Source: Syntrophaceae bacterium CG2_30_49_12
GTDB lineage: Bacteria; Desulfobacterota; Syntrophia; Syntrophales; CG2-30-49-12
Length of the DNA: 20,169 nucleotides
Direction: 5' to 3'
Assembly (NCBI GenBank): GCA_001873675.1
Contig: MNZP01000102.1
Span: 1-20,169, forward strand
Under the pieces are notes generated by a model. That model was not told the DNA's origin. It worked only from the letters and a program-made list of their open reading frames with translations, and did no database searches. This document shows positions 6,249 to 12,182 of the stretch, piece by piece (positions within the stretch are counted from its first letter, which is position 1; the number at the start of each line of letters is the position of its first letter). Position numbers and translations under genes: made by a program.

Positions 6249-7556
6249 TTGCTCGAAGGATTTAAAAATATCCCAAAGATACCGGAACTTCAGAAGAGGA
6301 TTTTCTCTACGCTTCTTCTATTGTTTGTTTACAGAATAGGTACGCATGTACCCACGCCGGGAATTGACACGACAGCATTAGCAGCCTTTTTTGAACAGGC
6401 TAAGGGTTCTCTCCTGGGGTTATTTGATATGTTTGCCGGAGGGGCCCTCTCCAATCTATCTGTCTTTGCCCTCGGTATTATGCCCTATATCAGTGCATCC
6501 ATTATTCTCCAGTTGCTGACCGTTGCCGTTCCCCACCTGGAAAAGCTTTCTAAGGAAGGCGAGGCGGGTAGAAGAAAGATAACTCAGTACACACGATACG
6601 GGACGGTAATTTTAAGCATCATTCAGGGTTTTGGCATTGCCGTTGGACTGGAAAATATGGCTGGTCCAAACGGCGCCTCTATTGTGATTAATCCTGGGTG
6701 GGCCTTTAGATTGATGACCATGATCACGCTGACTGCCGGCACGGCATTCATCATGTGGCTTGGAGAGAAGATTACAGAAAAGGGAATTGGCAATGGCATC
6801 TCTCTGATCATCTTTGCCGGAATTGTATGCAGAGGCCCCGTGGCAATCATCAACACCTTCCGCCTTGTGTCTACGGGTGAAATGGGCATCTTTGTCATTG
6901 TCCTGTTGTTGATTATGATGGTTGTCGTTGTAGGAGTCATTGTATTTGTTGAGAGCGCTCAAAGAAGAATACCGATACAATATGCAAAGCGAATCGTCGG
7001 GAAAAAGATGTATGGCGGACAGACAACGCATCTGCCCCTGAAGATAAATATGGCAGGGGTTATACCCCCCATATTTGCCTCCTCGATTATCATGTTTCCC
7101 GCAACAATTGCTAATTTCATTCCCCATCCGTGGATGAAGACAGTGGCAGATATCCTGGTCCCCGGAAAATGGGGTTATGAGGCGCTTTATGTCGCCTTTA
7201 TCGTATTCTTCTGTTACTTCTATACCGCCGTTACTTTCAACCCCGTTGATGTGGCTGATAATGTCAAAAAGTATGGGGGCTACGTCCCCGGCATAAGGCC
7301 GGGTAAAAAGACAGCGGAGTATATAGATAGCGTCTTGACCAGGCTGACTTTTAGCGGCGCGATTTACGTTTCGGCGGTCTGTGTGCTGCCCAGTATACTG
7401 GTCAGTTACTTTAACGCACCCTTCTATTTTGGGGGCACGGCGCTGCTGATTGTTGTCGGTGTTGCCCTTGATACGGCGGGTCAGATAGAAACTCATTTGT
7501 TGACAAGACAATATGAGGGATTCATGAAGAAGGGGCGTATCGTAAAAAGGCGCTGA
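6249..7556 (+). CDS. secY: Protein translocase subunit SecY
   Basis: Encodes the channel-forming subunit (435 residues) of the SecYEG translocon in the inner membrane. Ten hydrophobic segments can be read along the protein. The N-terminus RIGTHVPTPGID (about residues 30-41), the plug region with FDMFAGGALSNLSVFALGIMPYISASIILQLL, the EKGIGNGISLIIFAGI motif, and the cytoplasmic loop YGGYVPGIRPGKKTAEYID (R at about 350, the translocation-critical arginine of E. coli SecY) are intact. It starts at TTG one base after the rplO stop, with GAGGG about 8 nt upstream. In many bacteria adk follows; here map does. Confidence 0.97.
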   Translation: MLEGFKNIPKIPELQKRIFSTLLLLFVYRIGTHVPTPGIDTTALAAFFEQAKGSLLGLFDMFAGGALSNLSVFALGIMPYISASIILQLLTVAVPHLEKLSKEGEAGRRKITQYTRYGTVILSIIQGFGIAVGLENMAGPNGASIVINPGWAFRLMTMITLTAGTAFIMWLGEKITEKGIGNGISLIIFAGIVCRGPVAIINTFRLVSTGEMGIFVIVLLLIMMVVVVGVIVFVESAQRRIPIQYAKRIVGKKMYGGQTTHLPLKINMAGVIPPIFASSIIMFPATIANFIPHPWMKTVADILVPGKWGYEALYVAFIVFFCYFYTAVTFNPVDVADNVKKYGGYVPGIRPGKKTAEYIDSVLTRLTFSGAIYVSAVCVLPSILVSYFNAPFYFGGTALLIVVGVALDTAGQIETHLLTRQYEGFMKKGRIVKRR

Positions 7557-7593
7557 CAGAAGCCTTAAGGTAAAAGTCGTTAATGATATTGTC

Positions 7594-8343
7594 ATGGTTA
7601 TTTTGAGACTTCCTGAGGAAATTGAGAAGATAAGAAGAAGTAATCTCATTGTGGCGGAAATATTGAACGAATTAAAGGAAAAGGTAAAACCTGGTATAGC
7701 CACGATAGAACTGGACGTAATAGCCTCCGAACTGGCACGGAAGAAGGGGGTGTCCCCAGCTTTTAAAGGGTACAGGGGGTACCCATTTTCTCTTTGTACC
7801 TCAGTAAATTTTGAAGTCGTTCACGGTCTGCCATCAGATAGGGTTCTGGTCGAGGGTGACATTATAAGCTTAGACTTTGGTGTATATTATAAAGGGTACT
7901 ATGGAGATGCCGCAGTAACTGTTCCGGTCGGTAACGTCTCTCCCGAAGCGGCAAGGCTCATGGAGGTCACGGAAGAGGGTTTATATGATGGCATAAAGGA
8001 GGCAAGAGCAGGGAATCGTCTGGGTGATATATCCGCTGCTGTCCAGCGTCGTGTTGAGGCCGCCGGTTTTTCTGTTGTCAGAGATTTTGTAGGCCACGGT
8101 ATTGGAAAGAATCTCCACGAGGAACCTCAGATACCAAATTACGGGATTAGGGGAAGGGGTGTTGAGTTAAAGGCAGGCATGGTGTTGGCCATAGAACCAA
8201 TGGTCAATGAAGGCACACACAAGGTAAGGATACTGCCCGATGGTTGGACTGTTGTTACAGAAGATGTGAAACTCTCAGCCCACTTTGAGCACTCTGTGGC
8301 GATCACCGATAATGGTCCGGATATCCTCAGTAAGATACAGTAA
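7594..8343 (+). CDS. map: Type I methionine aminopeptidase
   Basis: Encodes a 249-residue methionine aminopeptidase, which removes the initiator methionine from new proteins. The five metal ligands are visible at the expected spacing: D94 (SLDFGV), D105 (GDAAVT), H168 (GHGIG), E201 (AIEPMV) and E232 (FEHSVA). The substrate-binding H77 (VHGLP) and H175 are also present. The short N-terminus without zinc finger marks it as the bacterial type I enzyme. The start ATG 7594 has only a distant AAGGT upstream, so its ribosome binding site is weak. Position directly after secY, without adk, is one of the variant spc-operon layouts. Confidence 0.96.
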   Translation: MVILRLPEEIEKIRRSNLIVAEILNELKEKVKPGIATIELDVIASELARKKGVSPAFKGYRGYPFSLCTSVNFEVVHGLPSDRVLVEGDIISLDFGVYYKGYYGDAAVTVPVGNVSPEAARLMEVTEEGLYDGIKEARAGNRLGDISAAVQRRVEAAGFSVVRDFVGHGIGKNLHEEPQIPNYGIRGRGVELKAGMVLAIEPMVNEGTHKVRILPDGWTVVTEDVKLSAHFEHSVAITDNGPDILSKIQ

Positions 8344-8414
8344 TTCAAGGCATGCCCTGACGTTAGGAAGGGTGAAATGGATTAAAGCTGAAAGGTTAAG
8401 AAAGATAAGGTCTT

Positions 8415-8633
8415 ATGGCAAAAGAGGAACCTATAGAGGTTGAGGGGCGGGTTATAGAACCTTTACCGAATGCTATGTTCCGTGTTGAACTGGAAAATGG
8501 ACATCGTGTCCTTGCCCATATCTCGGGGAAAATGCGGATGCATTTTATTAAAATACTGCCTGGTGATAAGGTAACTGTTGAACTATCACCCTACGACCTG
8601 ACCCGGGGGAGGATTGTGTACAGATCAAAATAG
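8415..8633 (+). CDS. infA: Translation initiation factor IF-1
   Basis: Encodes IF-1 (72 residues, the exact family length), an OB-fold protein that binds the ribosomal A site during initiation. The sequence is canonical: EVEGRVIEPLPNAMFRVELENGH (about residues 9-31), then VLAHISGKMRMHFIKILPGDKVTVELSPYDLTRGRI. Variable EEPI replaces the more usual KEDVI at the N-terminus. The preceding 71-nt gap contains a degenerate GCTGAAAGG-like stretch near 8386-8395 but no clear array. AAGGT lies just upstream of the ATG. Confidence 0.97.
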   Translation: MAKEEPIEVEGRVIEPLPNAMFRVELENGHRVLAHISGKMRMHFIKILPGDKVTVELSPYDLTRGRIVYRSK

Positions 8634-8697
8634 AATATGTCAGGTGGCAGGGAGCGGTTATTATGGCCGGATTTGCCTGATTGAGGAGTGAAATATT

Positions 8698-8811
8698 GTG
8701 AAAGTAAGGTCTTCCGTTAAGAAAATTTGCGATAAATGTAAGATCATCAAAAGACATGGAGTAGTGCGAGTTATCTGTGAAAATCCCAAACATAAGCAAC
8801 GTCAGGGGTAG
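8698..8811 (+). CDS. rpmJ: Large subunit ribosomal protein bL36, zinc-binding form
   Basis: Encodes bL36 (37 residues), the smallest 50S protein. It reads MKVRSSVKKICDKCKIIKR, then HGVVRVICENPKHKQRQG. The zinc ligands C11, C14, C27 and H32 are all present, so this is the zinc-containing version. The start is GTG with GAGGAG nine bases upstream, and the stop is TAG. It lies between infA and rpsM, the normal alpha-operon position; it is easily missed because of its length. Confidence 0.95.
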   Translation: MKVRSSVKKICDKCKIIKRHGVVRVICENPKHKQRQG

Positions 8812-8837
8812 AAGTGGTATAATCAGGAGGTAATCGG

Positions 8838-9206
8838 GTGGCAAGAATTGCAGGGGTGGATCTACCAAAGAGCAAGAGGATGGAAATTGCTTTAACTTAC
8901 ATTTATGGTATAGGACGGGCCAGAGCGAGAGAGATACTTAAGAAGGCAAATGTCAGCTTTGATACAAAGACAGATAAGCTTGCTGATTCAGAAATAACAT
9001 CCATAAGAAACATTATAGATAAAGAACAAAAGGTTGAGGGAGATTTAAGGAGAGAGGTGTCTATGTCTGTGAAGCGATTGATAGATATTGGTACCTATCG
9101 CGGGTTAAGACACCGTAAGGGACTTCCTGTCCGAGGTCAGAGGACTAATACAAATGCCCGGACAAGAAAGGGGCCAAGACGGGCGACAGTCGGTAAGAAG
9201 AAATAA
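8838..9206 (+). CDS. rpsM: Small subunit ribosomal protein uS13
   Basis: Encodes uS13 (122 residues), in the head of the 30S subunit, forming bridges to the 50S and touching the P-site tRNA with its basic tail. The opening ARIAGVDLPKSKRMEIALTYIYGIG is canonical. The helix-two-turn-helix region is followed by IDIGTYRGLRHRKGLPVRGQRT (about residues 82-103) and a lysine/arginine-rich end. The start is GTG with AGGAGG about 6 nt upstream. Confidence 0.96.
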   Translation: MARIAGVDLPKSKRMEIALTYIYGIGRARAREILKKANVSFDTKTDKLADSEITSIRNIIDKEQKVEGDLRREVSMSVKRLIDIGTYRGLRHRKGLPVRGQRTNTNARTRKGPRRATVGKKK

Positions 9207-9244
9207 CCATTCTTGTATCACAACCTGGACTGGAGAGAAATACG

Positions 9245-9646
9245 ATGGCCAAGACAGCAACAGCAACAAGGAAGATAACAAAAAAGAAGGAAAAAAAGAA
9301 TATACTGGAAGGTATTGCTCATATTCAATCAACCTTTAATAATACAATCATTACTATTACAGATCTTAACGGCAATGTGATAGCCTGGTCTTCTGCCGGA
9401 GTGCAGGGATTTAAAGGTTCAAGAAAAAGCACGCCTTTTGCGGCACAGATGGCAGCCGAAGACGCCGCAAAGAAGGCCAGGGAACACGGGTTAAAAAGGG
9501 TTCAGGCTTATGTGAAGGGACCTGGCGCAGGTCGGGAGTCGGCATTGAGGTCTCTTCAGATAGCAGGCCTTAGCATCAGCCTGATCAGGGATGTAACACC
9601 GATTCCACATAACGGGTGCCGTCCCCCGAAGAGAAGAAGGGTTTAA
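9245..9646 (+). CDS. rpsK: Small subunit ribosomal protein uS11
   Basis: Encodes uS11 (133 residues), on the 30S platform near the E site. The core GIAHIQSTFNNTIITITDLNGNV (about residues 23-45), SSAGVQGFKGSRKSTPFAAQMAA and the C-terminal LRDVTPIPHNGCRPPKRRRV-like end (with IRDVTPIPHNGC) match the family. The N-terminal 18 residues are unusually rich in lysine and threonine but such extensions vary. ATG start, with GGAGAG upstream. Confidence 0.97.
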   Translation: MAKTATATRKITKKKEKKNILEGIAHIQSTFNNTIITITDLNGNVIAWSSAGVQGFKGSRKSTPFAAQMAAEDAAKKAREHGLKRVQAYVKGPGAGRESALRSLQIAGLSISLIRDVTPIPHNGCRPPKRRRV

Positions 9647-9701
9647 GCGGAAAAGTGACTAAAGTGAACTATATTTTGGAATTATAGAGAGGGAAGGTAT
9701 T

Positions 9702-10328
9702 TTGGCAAGATATAGAGAATCAGTATGCAGATTGTGCCGCAGAGAGGGTTTAAAGCTGTTTCTCAAGGGAGATAGATGTTACGGTGAGAAGTGCGCCTTT
9801 GAGAGGCAGGGCTATGCCCCAGGTGAACACGGCCAGCTAAGGAAAAAACCATCCGATTATGGCGTTCAGTTAAGGGAAAAACAGAAGCTGAAAAGGATAT
9901 ATGGTCTTTTAGAAAAGCAATTCCGGGGATACTTTGAAAAAGCCGACAGGCAAAAAGGGATAACAGGCACTAATCTTCTGTTATTCTTAGAAAAAAGGCT
10001 TGATAATATGGTTTTTCGTGTGGGGTTTGCCAATTCGAGGAATGAAGCAAGGCAGCTGATCAGACATAATCATTTTCTGGTGAATGGGAGATCTGTAAAC
10101 ATCCCGTCGTATCTTGTCAATGCTGGTGATGAATTTAGTGTTAAAGTAAAGAGTAGGGATGTGGAGCGGATTAGTGAGGCTATGGAGACGGTTGCCAGGC
10201 GGGGGGTGCCACAATGGCTGGAATTAGACAAGGAGAACTTCAGGGCGGTTGTGAAAACGCTTCCCACCCGTGAAGAACTAACGATGCCAGTTCATGAGCA
10301 GTTAGTTGTTGAACTTTATTCTAAATAA
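9702..10328 (+). CDS. rpsD: Small subunit ribosomal protein uS4, zinc-binding form
   Basis: Encodes uS4 (208 residues), a primary 16S rRNA binder and, in E. coli, the repressor of the alpha operon. Four cysteines near the N-terminus (C9, C12, C26, C31) form the zinc site of the C+ type of S4. RQGYAPGEHGQLRKKPSDYGVQLREKQKLKRIYG follows, then the S4 RNA-binding domain with LEKRLDNMVFRVGFANSRNEARQLIRHNHFLVNG (about residues 96-129). The start is TTG with AGGGAAGG upstream, giving the standard ARYRESVCRLCRREG opening. Confidence 0.97.
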   Translation: MARYRESVCRLCRREGLKLFLKGDRCYGEKCAFERQGYAPGEHGQLRKKPSDYGVQLREKQKLKRIYGLLEKQFRGYFEKADRQKGITGTNLLLFLEKRLDNMVFRVGFANSRNEARQLIRHNHFLVNGRSVNIPSYLVNAGDEFSVKVKSRDVERISEAMETVARRGVPQWLELDKENFRAVVKTLPTREELTMPVHEQLVVELYSK

Positions 10329-10339
10329 CTCTGACACTT

Positions 10340-10395
10340 AGGCACAAAGGCTTTTTACTCTTTGCGAGTTGTGCAAAGAGTCTCTCTTTGTGCCT
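10340..10395 (+). repeat. Long imperfect hairpin of the GGCACAAAGG family between rpsD and rpoA
   Basis: AGGCACAAAG (10340-10349) is the exact reverse complement of CTTTGTGCCT (10386-10395), and inside it ACTCTTTGC (10357-10365) is the exact reverse complement of GCAAAGAGT (10373-10381). Together they give 19 base pairs with an internal loop (7 nt left, 4 nt right) and a 7-nt terminal loop. A further related piece, CTTCGTGCCTT, lies at 10411-10421. No T run follows the 3' arm, so it is not an obvious terminator; it could slow polymerase, set transcript ends or simply be a repeat. The same motif occurs at 18303-18331. Confidence 0.8.
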
Positions 10396-10441
10396 CTCAA
10401 GTCTCTGCCACTTCGTGCCTTAAAGATGAGGGTATTGAACC

Positions 10442-11521
10442 ATGCAAAAAAACTGGTGCAGCCTGATACGACCAAAGAGAATTGAAATTGATGAGAATAC
10501 ACGTACGTGTTTTTATGGGGAGTTTACCTGTCAACCCTTAGAAAGGGGGTTTGGTATTACCCTCGGCAATGCACTCAGGAGGGTACTGCTGTCATCTATC
10601 CAGGGAGCAGCCATTGTCTCTGTGAAAATTGATAGTGTCCTTCATGAATTTTCCACAATTCCTGGTGTCAAAGAAGATGTAACCGATATTATTTTGAATC
10701 TGAAAGGCGTTCGTCTTAAATTTCGTCAGGATGGGGAGCCAAGGGTTATTCGTATTGATACATCAAAGGAAGGAGTTATTACGGCAGGGGACATCATAAC
10801 TGGTGGAACCGTTGAGATACTGAACCCGGACCACTATATTGCAACCGGTTCCGGTGGAACACCTTTCAAGGCGGAGATGGTTGTAAAGGTGGGAAAGGGG
10901 TATATGCCTGCCCAAAAGGGAAGTATTGATCAGCCCGAAGGTACAATTGCCATTGATGCTGTGTTTTCACCAATTAAAAAGGTAAACTATACCGTTACCT
11001 ATGCCAGGGTGGGACAGGTTACAGATTATGATCGGCTTATCCTGGAAGTATGGACGGATGGGAGTATCCAGCCGGAGAGCGCCGTAACTTATGCAGCGAA
11101 AATATTAAAAGAACAGTTGGATATCTTCCTTAACTTTGGAGAGGCTGAAGAAGAAGAACAGAAGATTGACGAAAAAGAGGAGCTTTACAGGAAGCTTTCA
11201 AGGCATGTTGATGACCTGGAACTTTCTGTAAGATCTGCCAACTGTTTGAAAAATGCAGGCATTACCACCATCGGAGATCTCGTTCAGAAGACAGAAGCAG
11301 AGATGCTAAAGACAAGAAATTTCGGCAGGAAGTCTCTGAATGAAATCAAAGAGATCCTTGAGGAAGCGGAACTTAGCTTCGGGATAAAGCTTGATTTTCT
11401 CCCTTCTTGGAGCAAAAAAGAAGGGGAAGAAGTGGAAAAATACAAGGAAGATACGGAAAACCAATCGCCTGCCGGAAAGGAAGATGTTCAATGCCTCAAG
11501 GAAAGTCTGGAAGTAAATTAG
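10442..11521 (+). CDS. rpoA: DNA-directed RNA polymerase subunit alpha
   Basis: Encodes the RNA polymerase alpha subunit (359 residues). The N-terminal assembly domain (about 1-230) includes EPLERGFGITLGNALRRVLLSS-type sequence at 30-52, HEFSTIPGVKEDVTDIILNLK at 68-88 and the dimer region. A glutamate-rich linker (about 234-247) leads to the C-terminal domain (about 253-320) with LELSVRSANCLKNAGI; R264 matches E. coli R265, which contacts UP elements and activators. Unusual is a charged tail of about 40 residues after the normal end (321-359), which makes the gene overlap rplQ by 31 nt. The 113-nt gap upstream contains the hairpin repeat. Confidence 0.97.
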   Translation: MQKNWCSLIRPKRIEIDENTRTCFYGEFTCQPLERGFGITLGNALRRVLLSSIQGAAIVSVKIDSVLHEFSTIPGVKEDVTDIILNLKGVRLKFRQDGEPRVIRIDTSKEGVITAGDIITGGTVEILNPDHYIATGSGGTPFKAEMVVKVGKGYMPAQKGSIDQPEGTIAIDAVFSPIKKVNYTVTYARVGQVTDYDRLILEVWTDGSIQPESAVTYAAKILKEQLDIFLNFGEAEEEEQKIDEKEELYRKLSRHVDDLELSVRSANCLKNAGITTIGDLVQKTEAEMLKTRNFGRKSLNEIKEILEEAELSFGIKLDFLPSWSKKEGEEVEKYKEDTENQSPAGKEDVQCLKESLEVN

Positions 11522-11862
11522 GTATAACAACAAGTCATAAAAAAGCCATGTTGAGAAATATGGTCACTTCCTTTTTGAAGTATGAAAAGATTAAAACGAC
11601 AGATGCGAAGGCTAAAGAATTGAAGAAAGTTGCAGAAAAGATGATCACCCTTGGAAAGAGGGGTAACCTTCATGCAAGAAGACAGGCCCTGTCTTATGTA
11701 AGGGATAGGAAGGTAGTGGAAAAACTTTTCACTGATCTATCAGCTCGGTACCATGACAGGAATGGCGGGTACACGAGAACCGTCAAGATTGGCAATCGCG
11801 CTGGTGATAATGCCCCCATATCTGTCATTGAGCTTATTGACATCGTAAGTCGTAAGACGTAA
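11491..11862 (+). CDS. rplQ: Large subunit ribosomal protein bL17
   Basis: Encodes bL17 (123 residues), near the peptide exit tunnel. I chose ATG 11491, inside the end of rpoA, with AAAGG upstream; it gives MPQGKSGSKLGITTSHKKAML, whose spacing fits the family's MRHRKSGRKLGRTSSHRKAML but lacks several of the usual basic residues. The rest is standard: NMVTSFLKYEKIKTTDAKAKELKK, LTLGKRGNLHARRQAL-like sequence, and GGYTRTVKIGNRAGDNAPISVIELID. The last five residues (VSRKT) and the TAA come from a heptamer repeat (11844-11871). Confidence 0.94.
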   Translation: MPQGKSGSKLGITTSHKKAMLRNMVTSFLKYEKIKTTDAKAKELKKVAEKMITLGKRGNLHARRQALSYVRDRKVVEKLFTDLSARYHDRNGGYTRTVKIGNRAGDNAPISVIELIDIVSRKT

Positions 11863-11871
11863 GACGTACGA
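11844..11871 (+). repeat. Four tandem CGTAAGT/A heptamers overlapping the end of rplQ
   Basis: Four consecutive units are seen: CGTAAGT (11844-11850), CGTAAGA (11851-11857), CGTAAGA (11858-11864) and CGTACGA (11865-11871). TAA occurs at 11846, 11853 and 11860, one in each forward frame; the third is the rplQ stop. The reverse complement of the unit has no stop codon in any frame. The array ends 9 nt before the ribosome binding site (AAGGAGG, 11881-11887) of the next gene. It is the same family as the array after rpsH. Confidence 0.85.
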
Positions 11872-11894
11872 CAAATGGGAAAGGAGGGTTCATC

Positions 11895-12182
11895 ATGACA
11901 GAAGAAAAAATTGGTGAAGTGGTAAAGTTTTTTGCCAAACCGAGCGTTGCGGCAGTCAAAATAATGGATGGCGAGTTGAAGACAGGCGATGAGGTTAAAT
12001 TTATAGGTCATACAACAGAGCTGATAAGCACCATTAATTCAATGGAGATTAACAACAAAGAGGTGGAAAAGGCAGTGGTAGGCGAGACTATATTGGCATT
12101 AAGGTCCCTGCTCGTGTCCGTCCCGGAGACGAGGTATTTAAACTTTTTTAGCCGCATCCCCATATTCAACGCTATGAATTAG
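11895..12182 (+). CDS. Small EF-Tu domain 2-like protein, apparently frameshifted near its end
   Basis: As read this is a 95-residue protein. Residues 1-65 (EEKIGEVVKFFAKPSVAAVKI, ELKTGDEVKFIGHTTELIST, then NSMEINNKEVEKAVVGE) match small stand-alone beta-barrel proteins related to domain 2 of translation factors EF-Tu/IF-2, usually about 80-85 residues. The role of this family is not known to me. From residue 66 the reading frame gives a non-family tail, while the -1 frame from 12092 encodes the expected ending (see next feature). A 2-nt insertion in CTATATTGG, compared with an expected CTATTGG, explains this. AAGGAGG precedes the ATG. The shifted frame ends in TAG directly before the folC ATG. 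It may be a real mutation or a sequence error. Confidence 0.75.
   Translation: MTEEKIGEVVKFFAKPSVAAVKIMDGELKTGDEVKFIGHTTELISTINSMEINNKEVEKAVVGETILALRSLLVSVPETRYLNFFSRIPIFNAMN
12092..12151 (+). other. Displaced C-terminal coding segment of the EF-Tu domain 2-like gene
   Basis: Reading from ATT at 12092 gives IGIKVPARVRPGDEVFKLF and then TAG at 12149-12151. This is the ending expected for the family (an IGIKV...VRxGDxVxK pattern) and is not in frame with the upstream part. Joining it to residues 1-65 after removing two bases would give an 84-residue protein of normal length. No slippery heptamer of the X XXY YYZ type is present at the junction, so programmed -1 frameshifting is not favoured. 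Confidence 0.75.

Noticed and set aside
6612..7703. A 363-codon open frame on the minus strand opposite secY and the start of map
   Set aside because: It lies almost wholly inside well-supported genes, has no family resemblance and a low-complexity histidine/asparagine-rich composition typical of antisense frames.
12084..12100. Programmed -1 frameshifting in the EF-Tu domain 2-like gene
   Set aside because: No X XXY YYZ slippery heptamer or clear downstream pseudoknot is seen; a 2-nt insertion or sequence error is simpler. Kept only as an alternative.
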